Positions 21,973 through 32,689 of a DNA stretch of 64,000 bases are shown here, piece by piece. This DNA is from Diphasiastrum complanatum (Eukaryota; Streptophyta; Lycopodiopsida; Lycopodiales; Lycopodiaceae), in assembly GCA_029204225.1 (NCBI GenBank), contig CM055107.1, forward strand, positions 4,906,353 through 4,970,352, in the 5' to 3' direction. A program made the position numbers and the translations under genes. The notes below the pieces were generated by a model, which was given only the letters and a program-made list of their open reading frames with translations, was not told where the DNA came from and did no database searches. Every line of letters begins with the position of its first letter. Position 1 is the stretch's first letter.

Positions 21973-22772
21973 GAGAGTTTCTAGTGCATATAGAGCATCT
22001 ATGCAAATCTTTTGTAGAATTTGACATAGATTGGCTTAAATTGAGAGTTCTAGAAAAGAGATTGAGATCCAAGCCTCTGGATAGAACCAACGTGCCTACT
22101 ACCTCTAGAAGGAAGATAAAGCAGACTGTCCCCAAGAAGCCTAGATCTCGAAGGCCAACTGCTTCCCTTCCTCCTAGACGTATCCTGACCAAGAGACCCC
22201 GTGTCTTCCTGAGCTCTAAGTCAGATGCTAGAGAATCTGACTCAGATCAAGAATCTTCACCCAGTCCTCCTCCTGTTATTCGTCCAGCTCCTCTACAGGT
22301 TTTATCACCAAAAGTGTTGATTACCCAAGAGGAGCTAGACAGAATAACAGAGAAATCTGTAAATATTCTTTCCACTTCTGTTTCTGCTCCTATACATAAT
22401 GTTTTTGTGAGAATTCCATACGATCCAGCCCAGGTTTTTTTTTATTCTGACCATTATAATCAATACGAGGCCTACCTAGCTAAGAAAATTGATCTTCTCG
22501 ACAACTTTTTTGATTTTTTTCTTCCAAATACACATAGAAGCTTTAGATTAGGTCCCAAATTTTGTGCCGAGCTAAAAGATAAGACCTCAGAAATTTCAGA
22601 TGCAATAGTAGAGGCTAGAGTTTTTTTTTTGCAGAATAGTATTAGTTTCGATTTCCATGGTACAATTTTTGTAGTTAGTCCATTTTTCATGGGAGCGGTA
22701 AAGGCGAAAGAAGCCAATTTTGAGAAGGCTGTCTATTTTATCGAGTGTAGTCCTATGGCAAAATTTATTTGA
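21973..22772 (+). CDS. Unassigned basic/acidic protein, likely an exon of a spliced gene
   Basis: Not recognised. The open frame of about 265 codons lacks an ATG at its upstream end, so it is probably an exon continued from the left. Its first third is strongly basic with nuclear-localisation-like stretches (RRKIKQTVPKKPRSRRP, LPPRRILTKRPR), then a Ser/Asp/Glu patch (DARESDSDQESSPSPPP). The rest is mixed and aromatic-rich (ILSTSVSAPIHNVFVRIPYD, NFFDFFLPNTHRSFRLGPKF). It ends with a stop at 22772, and a GTAAG donor lies 20 bp later. It follows the H3-like frame by 85 bp on the same strand. Confidence 0.45.
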
Positions 22773-22912
22773 TTCCATATGAAAATAAGTAAGGATTGCT
22801 TTTTTTTTTTTTGTTGCTTTAATCTAGATTGTTGCATGTCTCATTGCTTTAATAAGAACGAAATTTTTTCATAAATATGAATTTAACAATATTTGTTTCT
22901 TGGTTGTTGCAG

Positions 22913-23734
22913 TTGGCATTGGAGCCTAAACATTCTTTTTGTAAAGATAAATAAGGAGAGAGTATCAAATTTTCTATGTGTAAAATTAAACTCAGCTGCA
23001 AATACACATAGAGAATTTGATTATTTACTTCATGATGCCGTTCGGGAAATACCAACAACGGCAACTTCAATTGGAGATATAACCATTAAATCTCTCAAGG
23101 TATATTCAATTTATCTCTGATATGCATATATTCTTTTTTTAATTAAATGTATCGTCATAGCATAAATAAAATTTCTATCATAATATTACTAATTTTCGTT
23201 CTATATATGCAGCGTGAACAACAAAATGACGTTTTTAGTTGTGCATGGTTTGTCTTGTACAATACGAAGCTATTTTTTGAATGGTATAATTTACAAACGG
23301 ATGTAGATATTGAAAAGGTAATATTCTATTCATTTGTAGTTCATTTCATTCTGATTCATATTTTATTACTATCATTGTTTGTAATTTGTTGATTCTCATA
23401 TTTTGTGATGATAGTTCACTCTTGAGCCGTATACTCCTGATGATGTATATAGATTTCGAAAAGAGTTGATCAAAACCTTTGCCCAGTACGGTGTAAGCGT
23501 TGCACTTGCAATCGGGGCCTTCAAAAGGAAGCTGCTCCTACTTTAATAGCCTTTCAGGTTGTTCAGAATGCAGATCTTATTTTATATGATAAAAAAGAAA
23601 TAAAAGTCCTTCCTAATACAGAGGAAGGCAATTTTGTAGCAGATATTCCTCTTGTCTTAAAGGGCATTGAGGCCCTTCCCGAAATAGAGAAGGACGAGAT
23701 TATAGAAGGAGCTGTTGCTTTATCAGTTCCATAG
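22913..23734 (+). CDS. Unassigned spliced gene with Cys-rich motif
   Basis: Not recognised. Three exons are indicated by good splice sites: 22913-23099 (acceptor TTGTTGCAG, donor AAG/GTATAT), 23213-23317 (acceptor ATATGCAG, donor AAG/GTAATA) and 23415-23734. Phases are compatible: the two introns (113 and 97 bp) are phase 0. Exon 1 has NSAANTHREFDYLLHDAVRE; exon 2 has NDVFSCAWFVLYNTKLFFEW. Exon 3 begins FTLEPYTPDDVYRFRKELIK, then moves by one frame into CPVRCKRCTCNRGLQKEAAP and a 70-codon tail ending ALSVP before TAG at 23734. The frame change near 23485 is a single-base indel or an unseen splice. The Cys cluster could bind metal. Confidence 0.45.
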
Positions 23735-23917
23735 AAAATATAAAAAAATTGATTGAATAGAGAACTATTTGTAAATAGAGAGACATAAAAATAAAAGATA
23801 CAATCATTTTACTTGTAAACAACCCGTTTATGGATTTTTTTTATTGATATCACAATAGATTCTTACAATCAGCTTGTGTCCATAGTCTAATAATGGAATG
23901 CAATTTTTCTATAATAA

Positions 23918-24325
23918 TTAAAAGACATTGACATGTATTTGCTGATAGTGAATCTCAATGTTCTTCCATAAGTTGGATTGTTTCGCCAATATTTCTGTAT
24001 TTGATCTCGAGCTCATGTCTTTTACGTATCTGCATAAAATCAATACAAAGTTAGTTAGAATTAGTACAGAGTTTGTATTAGAAAATTTTGATTGAAAATA
24101 TTCATAAAAGATGGAGTGTTTATAGTTACTTATGAGTTTACCATTAAAAATGAATCTGAAGTCTAAAAGTACATCATCTTGTAGGAGCAATAGTTCCCGC
24201 CAGATGTAGTTTAGACTCCAATCTTCTTCCACCTCAACACATGTCAAAACGACATCATTGTATATAATTTCAATTTTTTTCTGTTTTAAATGTCCACTGG
24301 CTTCCAAGTCTTGATCGAGTGGCAC
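23918..24325 (-). CDS. Unassigned small gene, probably spliced
   Basis: Not recognised. It begins MPLDQDLEASGHLKQKKIEI at 24325 and has an acidic/aromatic middle (EEDWSLNYIWRELLLLQDDV). A donor-like AATG/GTAAAC near 24142 and an acceptor-like TTTTATGCAG near 24028 suggest an intron of about 110 bp. The frame happens to stay open across it. It lies in the same compact cluster as its neighbours and is convergent with the gene ending at 23734. Confidence 0.35.
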   Translation of the reverse strand: MPLDQDLEASGHLKQKKIEIIYNDVVLTCVEVEEDWSLNYIWRELLLLQDDVLLDFRFIFNGKLISNYKHSIFYEYFQSKFSNTNSVLILTNFVLILCRYVKDMSSRSNTEILAKQSNLWKNIEIHYQQIHVNVF

Positions 24326-24406
24326 TCATTTACCTTTATTTTTTTCAATCTTTGATAATGGAAGCATAAGCTCAACATTTGTTTTTCAATTTGATAACGG
24401 AAGCAC

Positions 24407-24775
24407 ATGGAAGACATTTTAATTCTGCCTTCTATTTCTCCATCTGATGTTTTGTCTCAGCCTTCATCCATAAGTTCAAATAATAAACTATTTGATAAAT
24501 TTTTGCATACAAACATCGTTGGGGTTCTGCGTACATTGACACTTGCAAAGAAATTCACAAATATATTCAAGGAAATAAACCAACTCAATCTGACTGTTTT
24601 TGATCCCGTGCTCATTTTTAATGAATTTTTTACATCATTATATATCTTGCAACAAAATGATTCTGAAACTGTAGCATCTGGTGCAATCCATTCATCACTT
24701 TCAGAGCTAGGTAATGAAATTGAAACTATTTGTCCAAATTTTTTTTTTGTATCAAGAATGTACATTGATTCATAA
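24407..24775 (+). CDS. Unassigned 122-aa protein
   Basis: Not recognised. Uninterrupted frame from ATG (MEDILILPSISPSDV) to TAA, Ser-rich at the start and helical later (VLRTLTLAKKFTNIFKEINQ). It starts about 80 bp from the divergent gene at 24325, so the two may share a promoter. No domain seen. Confidence 0.35.
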   Translation: MEDILILPSISPSDVLSQPSSISSNNKLFDKFLHTNIVGVLRTLTLAKKFTNIFKEINQLNLTVFDPVLIFNEFFTSLYILQQNDSETVASGAIHSSLSELGNEIETICPNFFFVSRMYIDS

Positions 24776-25084
24776 AAAAAAAATTCCACCATCAGTTAGA
24801 TATTTTGCAGTTCTACCTCAATATTGCAGCTGTCCAATATCAGTGTGAATTACATCTAACACACCTGCTAAAGATCCACTCGGATCCCATTCATTTATGT
24901 TGGATGAATATAGATCTGCAAGAGAAAAATGATCAGATTGGCAAGTTTACTATTAGATATTTATGAATGACAAAAATCAAAGTATCAAAAATATCAATAC
25001 TCACAGTTGCTTTTTTTGTGATCTTGACGGTTGAATCCTTGCACATTTATCTTTGAATGCATATATACATGTTGGACTAGAATT

Positions 25085-25321
25085 TCAGAAATAGATTTTT
25101 CTCCTGATGATGTTCTGAATTCCAAAATTCTGGCCTTCCAATAAGATCGAAATGATAATTTTGACATTTTCCTTTTTCAAAATGCTCCTCTCGATGATGG
25201 ATGCATCAAAACCCAAGAGTTTTTTTGAATATTTTTTTGGCACCAATAATCCATTATCATCTGTTTCGTTGAATAGAAGCACAAAGTCGATTGAGGAGCA
25301 CGACTTCCTTGATGGCGCCAT
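25085..25321 (-). CDS. Unassigned small ORF, minus strand
   Basis: Not recognised. 78 codons beginning MAPSRKSCSSIDFVLLFNET, with a KKYSKKLLGFDASIIE stretch. It may continue as an exon toward lower coordinates. Weak support: open frame in the cluster only. Confidence 0.25.
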   Translation of the reverse strand: MAPSRKSCSSIDFVLLFNETDDNGLLVPKKYSKKLLGFDASIIERSILKKENVKIIISILLEGQNFGIQNIIRRKIYF

Positions 25322-25329
25322 TCGTAATT

Positions 25330-26342
25330 TGCATGTAAAAATCTGAAACAATGAACTATGAATCTGAAAATTTGCATAGACAAAAAGCCATGAATCTGAA
25401 AAAAAGTGTTGGTGAAAATTTGAAACACTGATCTATTTGGCGTCACAAATTAACTCCGGTTATCCCTGTTAACCGTGGTTTGACAATGCATATACATTAA
25501 TGATATATCAATTTTCTCATCTCAACCATCTGTCATATTCATTTTCAATATTTTTGGGTCTCTTCGGACAGTGATGAGCTGGAAGGGCAGGCCTCATCAA
25601 CCAATAGCATTTCCACATGCTGCCCGACGAAATAACAATATATTTAAAATTTTTTTATTTTATTTATATTTGAAAAATTCTACGTTACGTAGAACCCCGA
25701 AGCTAAGGTTTCAATTGGTCCACATGGCAACGAAAATAAGAAAAAAAAAAAAATCTTTTTCAAAGGCCCTCGTCGGGCTCTAAGTTTCTCTAATGTCTTT
25801 CCTACTGTTCTTCTTTATTTTTCTTATTGCTTGCCTGTCATTTTGACAAATTTTTTGCTATGCTTTCTTGTTCAAACCATCAAGATACTATCAAATCAGG
25901 TATACCAACAGTCTTCTATGAGAAAACCACAAAAGCCATTAGTTTCAGAAGAATTGTCTCACACCATCTCAGATAGAATTTCCCTGACCTCTTTTTTACA
26001 GTGCACGATCCATTTTTGGCCTCCGCAAATTCTGTATCAGAGACAAAAAAATTAAAAAATAGGAAAAGTTCATTTTTTTCATTAAATATCCACTATTAGA
26101 ATTCACAGACAATTAGCTGAAGCTCAAAATGATTTCTACGATTTCTATGCTATCTTTGGGAATTCTGATCAGAGAAAGTTTTGCACTGTCAGACATTTTT
26201 TTTCGCTTTTGGCATAAAAAAGTCACTTACAAGAATTCATGGGCCTTCAGAACGTTGCCTCAAAATTCACGACCATCATTACCAAATCGTGAACATTGAG
26301 GACGATTGCTGAGTGAAGTTGCGAATTCTTGACAAATAAAGT
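25330..26342. other. Spacer without recognisable gene
   Basis: AT-rich. Only short frames (about 70 codons) without homology. Confidence 0.35.
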
Positions 26343-26352
26343 CTATATATAG
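26343..26352 (+). promoter_or_regulatory. TATA box
   Basis: CTATATATAG, followed after about 110 bp by an ATG (26462). The spacing and the pyrimidine-rich leader resemble the H3-like gene's promoter. Confidence 0.4.
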
Positions 26353-26461
26353 ATCTCTACCCTTCTCTCCACGAATTCATTTTAGATTGCTGCTCTCGAG
26401 TTCATGCCAAAAAATTTTAAAGTTTTTAAAATTCTTAGAGCAATCTAAAGTCACTGCTATT

Positions 26462-26641
26462 ATGGCCTCCCACGATTCCTCGTTCAGTTTGCATCGCCGT
26501 AAACCCCCTCGCCTTTATTCAGGGGACATTTTTATGATTTGTATCAAGAATTATGCCGAGCAGATCACTATTTCACAATTTAAGACATGTTTAATAAAAA
26601 TGAGACTCGTTTTAGTCTCAGTTTTTTTTCTAGTCCTTTGA
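26462..26641 (+). CDS. Unassigned 59-aa ORF behind a TATA box
   Basis: Not recognised. It begins MASHDSSFSLHRRKPPRLYS, basic, then turns hydrophobic at the end (LVLVSVFFLVL). The second half may be intron read-through: a GTAAAC-like donor lies in the first part. Reported because a TATA box precedes it. Confidence 0.25.
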   Translation: MASHDSSFSLHRRKPPRLYSGDIFMICIKNYAEQITISQFKTCLIKMRLVLVSVFFLVL

Positions 26642-27166
26642 AAGACTTTAAATATAGATAGTTTTTATACTATTTTGTAGTTTAAAATACATGCAAAGAT
26701 GGTGCATTATTATATATATTTGTGTGATACTACATTATTTTTTCTAAATTAATTTTTATGAAAAATGTCATTTTCTTGTATTGTTTTTTCTGGCATTGGA
26801 TGTAATTTTTTGTCTTTTTTTTACACCACTTATTGTTAAAAAAATAAAATCATAAATCTTATAACAAATCATAGTCCATGCAAATTGGTATTTAAGAGAT
26901 AGCTTCCAACATATTCAAGTTTAACAATATTATAAAACAAAATTCTTATATCTAAAGAACAAGTGGTGTATTTATTGTATTTTTTTTCATGGAAGATCGA
27001 TCATGTTAATTAATGCTTTAATAAAACATAGATTTAATTGATCTATAAAAAGAAAATAATATTTTTGAACACTTTGCATATAAAAACTGAAATTTTTATT
27101 CAAAAACAATAAATATTGTACATTGCAAGTAATGCAAATCATTGGTTGTGACTTTGACAATAAAAA
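26642..27166. other. AT-rich spacer
   Basis: Very AT-rich; nothing recognisable. Confidence 0.35.
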
Positions 27167-27613
27167 TCAAATTCTCTTTTCTTTTTTCCACAACACAAGA
27201 GATTTGATATAATCTCTTGTATCTTTCTTAGAAAAGTGCTCTTTCTTCAAACCTAAATGCATGGCAAAAGTAAATGCTTCACCTCTTGACATTATCTTTG
27301 ACTTCCAGTAAGGATAAGTCAATCCAATACTGTATAGTAGCTCTATTTGTTCGGCATCAAGTTCCTTGTATATGGATTGGACATTGTCTTGGCCTTCTGA
27401 TACTACAATGTCTAATCTCAAATACCCATAAAGTGAGTGATTCTCAATAACATGTTCTTGACTGATATGATATTGTTTGATGTATGTTTGAACATCACAA
27501 GTGACCATTTTCATTCTCTCCAGATATGTCCACAACACTTCATTGAGACAATTATCATTATCATATCCATCAAATGTTTCTGGAAAGAATAATTGAATGG
27601 ATTGTTCATACAT
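27167..27613 (-). CDS. Unassigned 148-aa protein
   Basis: Not recognised. The open frame begins MYEQSIQLFFPETFDGYDND at 27613, is acidic and aromatic, with VQSIYKELDAEQIELLYSIG and a basic C-terminus (LWKKEKRI). It is uninterrupted and longer than expected by chance in such AT-rich DNA, which supports it as a real gene or exon. It is the last member of the unassigned cluster before gypsy sequence starts at about 28 kb. Confidence 0.4.
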   Translation of the reverse strand: MYEQSIQLFFPETFDGYDNDNCLNEVLWTYLERMKMVTCDVQTYIKQYHISQEHVIENHSLYGYLRLDIVVSEGQDNVQSIYKELDAEQIELLYSIGLTYPYWKSKIMSRGEAFTFAMHLGLKKEHFSKKDTRDYIKSLVLWKKEKRI

Positions 27614-28039
27614 GCTTTGTATGGTGGGTTAGCTATTAATATTGTATTATAATTATTTATTTTTTGATGAGAACAAGCCCTATCGCCTTAGATCTCAGGT
27701 AAATCAAGATCCTGGACCATCCAGATGTACAACTAATCTTGACTATTTTACATTTGCTAAATTGAAACTTTCTCTTATGAGATTTGGGAGCTTCTTTTCA
27801 ATGAGAGCAATGCTAGTCAGACACTGTTGATCTACGCTTATAAAATTAATACATCATTCAATATAGTTTCAACCAGAGTGCAGAATTCAAATGAATAAGA
27901 AAAATCTTAGACACACAATTAACAGCAGATGCATTTGCATTCGAGATCAGACACAACAAAAATTGACATGTGCGCAAAGGCTACAATATCGTCTATTGAT
28001 TTCTCAATAGCTTTTAAAAGGTTGGAATTAGTTTGATCA

Positions 28040-29790
28040 GGTGTGTTGGTTAAAGAACTTCAATTCATTAGTTTGGGTTCGAGATGCTGACCCTGTTATC
28101 GCTCCATGATGGGTTTCCTGGTAAAGTGCCATTGAGTTCATGTGGCAGAGTCTTCGATCACCCTGTTCAATATGCTCACCATACTGCACGATCCGACAAA
28201 CGAACACCTCAATTGGAATTACCAAAGTTCGATGGTAATGTGGACCCTCAGATTTTTAGAAGTCTTTGAGAGTGCATGCGATGTATATGGAGACTATACT
28301 GACAATGCAAAAGTCCAACTTTTTTCAATGACCATGGTAGAGAAAGGACGCATCCGGAAAGAGCTTAAATCTAGCGAAGAGTATTTTACTCTTGAGTCTG
28401 CTATGTCCGATGCCATTCGTGAAGAAGATGAAGGGTCTGATGATGAGGACTAGAAAGAGAAAAGAGCTCACCGTGCTTACCTTGATAATCATCCAAGTGA
28501 GCCTTGAGATTCAGACCAAGTCTGGAAGTCTCAATTTGAGTTGACGAATCACTGAATAGATGGAGAAACTCAACAAAGAGTTTCAACAAGCCTTAAAATC
28601 TTTTTAGAGTCAGTTGCCAAGGCAATTGCCATTTGGTAATGCTATCCATAGGCGAGAAGATACATGGTGCCCACAATGTCATGGCGCACATACCGGTAAT
28701 GAGTGTCTATTACACCGACCTTATGAAACACAACATTGTATACTCTGTGATATAACCACTCATACCACTTCAAGCTGTAGGTACAACCCACGAAATACGC
28801 AATACTCTCAACCACAACAATATGCACCACGAGGACAACCACAAGCACCATATAACCCCCGTTATATGAGTCTAGTCCAAGTCCCCGAAATTGCCTAGAC
28901 AACAACCACCTGCACTGCAACAACAATTGGCACTCACAGGTCCAAGAGGATCTGTTCATAATGTTGATATGAGTTTACTGAATATAGGTGTTGCTAAAGG
29001 TAACATCATCACTTTACCAGTGCACTACAAATCTTACCTGTCCGTGCAAGCCATTCTCGATAATGGTCTGGCATAAATATTATCGCCCTGTCCTTAGCAA
29101 AGGCACATGGAATATCCACATTGGAAAAGCCTAAGTACAAGTTATGTATGGCTGACCAACGAATGATGACACCTGTCGGTCACATAAGCAATTTGTCGAT
29201 CAAAATTGTCGGTTTGATTTTCACCATAGAGTGTGTAGTACTAGATTTTTCTGATGAACTGCACATCTATCAATTCCTTCTTGGAATGCCTTGGTTAAAA
29301 TGGGCAGGAGTGATTCAAGATTGGAAGAAAAACAAAATAGTTTTTGGCAATAGAGACAAGAGAATCTCTATCGATGCCATCGGGAAGACAAAGCCTGCAT
29401 GAATTGAAGATGATTGGTCTTCAACTACCTATGATGACCCCGACAGTATCGATTCCACCGTAAAGGTTCATTACGTGCAGAGTACCGATATCATCAATTT
29501 GGACCATGCTTTAGCGACCATCGATTGTGTCAATGCCACTCTTTGTGAATGCGAGGTTCAAGAAGAGGCACCAATCAAAATCACCATAAACTCCATCGAT
29601 ATCAACACTCCCATTCTGCCCTTGTACATGATAGATGATGCACTTCCTATTGAGTGGATACCTGAATATCCACCAGTGAGGATGACATTCTCACTGTGGG
29701 AGGACATGACTTATCTGACGACCAGCTTATTCACTTGCTGGATCCTGAGCGATTAGAAAAACGTCTTATTTTGAGAGAGATTAAATGGCT
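28040..29790 (+). pseudogene. Ty3/gypsy gag and protease, decayed
   Basis: Plus-strand Gag: LPKFDGNVDPQIF shifts into LEVFESACDVYGDYTDNAKV (28200-28330), then DAIREEDEGSDDED (28420-28450). Two complete zinc knuckles follow: CPQCHGAHTGNEC and CILCDITTHTTSSC (28660-28790). Next comes a Pro/Gln linker, then a protease region with ILDNG, a frame break, IIALSLAKAHGIS-like sequence, FLLGMPWLKWAGVIQDWKKN and IVFGNRDKRIS (28990-29400). After 29475 the frames alternate between QSTDIINLDHALATIDCV and DDILTVGGHDLSDDQLIHLL. It ends at WLKAWFSGT (29790), where a short non-coding insert begins; the gypsy frame resumes at 29950 (RPPRLDEIELEEEEIEYEG) and stops near 30040. It is the best-kept relative of 3240-4607 and 10970-11905. 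Confidence 0.75.
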
Positions 29791-29809
29791 AAAAGCATGG
29801 TTTAGTGGT

Positions 29810-29945
29810 ACAAAAAAATAACCCATTTTTCATTGTACCTTTTGGTAGTACATTTCACTTTTGGAGATTTTATTACTCATAATTGTTTTGAGTCCACATT
29901 TAAAATGACATAACTTTTCAGTGGTAATTCCGATTATTGGGGGTA
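29810..29945. repeat. Short insert in gypsy sequence, related to 35570-35640
   Basis: The gypsy reading frame is interrupted here. About 70 bp (29873-29943) is an inverted relative of 35570-35640. This fits a small non-autonomous repeat present twice in the window. Confidence 0.5.
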
Positions 29946-30079
29946 ATTTGAGGCCCCCACGTTTGGATGAGATAGAATTAGAAGAAGAGGAGATTGAATA
30001 TGAGGGTAGCTCACATCATCAAATGATCTATGATTATTAATACTTAAATTCACTTGCACTCATATTTTTTTATATTCAT

Positions 30080-32243
30080 CGCAATAGCCTTTTGTGATGA
30101 GCATGGGATCAAGAGGGAGTATACAACATCAAGGACTCCACAACAAAATGGAGTGGCTGAAAGGAAGAATAGGACTTTATGTGAAAGTGCTAAAGCCATG
30201 AGATTAAGTGCTAATCTTGATAAGCCATTTTGGGAACAAGCTTTGTTGTGTGCCAATTTCTTGTGCAATAGGTGGCCAGTTGCTATTTTGGATGGAAAGA
30301 CACCTTTTGAGATGCTATTCAAGAGGAGACTGAGCGTCAACTTTCTAAGAACTTTTGGATGCACATGCTATGTCAACACTACTCTTGATGATAGGACCAA
30401 GGAGGATCCATCTTCAAAGAGAAGTATTTTTGTTGGATATAGTGAGGTGAGTAAAGCCTACAAGGTTTACATTCCTACTACTAACAAAGTGATTGTTGGT
30501 AGAGATGTCATTTTGAGGAGAACATTCCAAAAGTGTCTTCAAGTACTATTGATGTTGATGTGGATGGATCTAAGATTCTTGATGTTGATGATGATGGACC
30601 TTCATCAAGTCAAATCCAAGGAGAACATAAAGGGAAAGACAAGTACTTTCAAGGCTCACATATGATGAAAAGGGTAAGAAAATAGTTTCTAGAAATTATA
30701 TTGCTTTCCTAACCTCTTTTGATGAACCTACAAGTGTAGATGAAGCAAGGAAAGAAGAGGAGTGGATCCAAGCAATGGATCTTGACTATTAAGCTCTTAT
30801 GAAGAATGGAACATGGAGATTGAAGGAGTTGTCTAAGGACAAGAAAGCTATTGGAGGTGAAGAGAAACCAAGATGGATCTATCAACAAGTACAAGGCAAG
30901 TTTAGTGGAAAAAGGATATGCTCAAGAACAAGGGATTGACTATGATGAGACCTTTGCACCTGTGGCAGATGGTAAGCATCCGAGTCATCATCTCACTTGC
31001 TACACTTTATGGATGGGATCTATGGTAAATGGATATTACAAATGCATTCTTGAATGATGATCTTGAGGAGGAAGCATACATGGATCAACTTGAGAGCTAC
31101 ATTTCATCAACAAAGCCAAATCATGTGTATCTACTACAAAAGAGTTTGTATGGCCTTAAGCAAGCACCAAGGAGTTGGTATGCTAAGCTTAATATTTTTT
31201 TACTCTCTCAAGTTTGTTATGAGTGAATACGAGCATTCACTTTATTATAGGTTTGCTGAAAATGATGTTACCATCTTGCTAACCTATGTGGATGATATCA
31301 TCTTGAATGGTGGAGACACTAAAGATGTGGATGATATCAAGAGTGCTCCTAAGAAGGAATTTGAGGTGCATGATCTTGGTAACTTGCATTAAATTTTGGG
31401 AATAGAAGTCATTAGATCTTCTCAATCTACTTTCATTTGTCAAGAATAGTATGCTAATTCTATTCTAGAAAGATTTCATATGGTAGATGCAAAAGCTAGT
31501 GATACACCTATGGAGTCTCATGTAAAGCTAACTATAAGAGGTAATGAAAGATCCTTCAAGGACATTACTCTCTATAGGAAGCTAGTTGGTTCACTCATCT
31601 ATCTACCCATTACTAGACCTGATTTAAGCTATTGTGTTGAAAGATTTAGTCGATTCATGCAAGATCCTAGTGAGGAGCATTGGAAGCTAGGAAAACAAGT
31701 TTTGAGGTACATCATTGGAACTCGAGACTTTGGCATATTTTGTATGAGGGATCATCATCTAATCTTTTTGGATTTTCAGATTCAAACTATGCTAGAGATG
31801 TAATGGATATAAAATCCATTAGTGCTCATTGTATCTTCATAGGTGATGGAGCTATATCATGGATGTCAAAGAAACAAGCCCCTATCTCATTGTCATCTAG
31901 TAAGGCCGAGTACAAAGCTCTTACACATTGCACAAAGGAGATGGTATGGATGAAGAGGATGATCAAGGATCTTCACTTGCTGGATTTTTCAGAGAGCCCA
32001 ATCATCTTTTGTGAAAATCAATTAGCCCAAAGGTTGGCAACCAATCCTATCTTTCATGCTAGGAGCAAGCATATTGAGGTGCAATATCACTTTGTGAGGG
32101 AGCAAGTCATTGCAAAGGAGGTGGAGATTCAACATGTGTCCTCAAGGGAATGTGTAGCTGATATTTTCACCAAAGCATTGGGAAAAGACTTGTTCATGAA
32201 GCATAGGACATTTGGAGTGTTATCAAAGTCTATGCTAAGTTGA
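30080..32243 (+). pseudogene. Ty1/copia pol: integrase half, reverse transcriptase, RNase H
   Basis: It starts inside the integrase core at FCDEHGIKREYT with PQQNGVAERKNR, keeping the catalytic Glu. Then comes the integrase C-terminal part with FLRTFGCTCYVNT and GYSEVSKAYKVYIP (to 30520). The reverse transcriptase follows after several frame changes: [55 protein letters not shown] and YVDD (31288-31299). LVGSLIYLPITRPDLSYCV precedes RNase H with KKQAPISLSSSKAEYKAL, RSKHIEVQYHFVREQVI and ADIFTKALGKDL, ending at 32243. The element keeps the motif order INT-RT-RH that defines copia. Shifts near 30520, 30850, 31030, 31200 and 31750 and stops near 30790, 31390 and 31450 show it is dead. The left end is cut at 30080. 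Confidence 0.9.
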
Positions 32244-32251
32244 AGAGGGAG

Positions 32252-32686
32252 TGTGAAAGATTCAATCAGTTTAGTCATATTTGTTACATTTCTATGTTTG
32301 GCAAATTGAGGCCAACTTTATAATAGACTTAGGGTTTGACTTTTTAACGTTCATTAGTCTAAATTTCATTTGAATAAACACTTCTTGAAAGTGTGGGAAA
32401 GTTAGAAGTCGAGTTCGAGTATATCCAAATTTAAATGTTGGGTACATTGAATCTAGACCCAAAAATAATAGGGTTTACATTTTGGAGGGAAAGCCAAGTG
32501 GCCAAATAGGGTTTGGACATGCTATAAAAGAATTTAACTCATGGAGAGGCTAATCTTCTCTCTTCTCTATCTCATTTCATGCTTATACATGGTTCTCTTG
32601 CATTCTAGTATCCATTGGTGCACTATACTTGTGAATGCTTGCAATTCTGTGTAGAATGATCTATATTTGTTATATCTGGATCCACA
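32252..32686 (+). repeat. 3' LTR of the copia element
   Basis: It begins TGTGAAAGA after the purine tract GAAGAGGGAG (32242-32251). A possible end is GGATCCACA at 32686. A TATA box, CTATAAAAG, lies at 32523. The right boundary is inferred because the 5' LTR is absent. Confidence 0.55.
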
Positions 32687-32689
32687 CGT

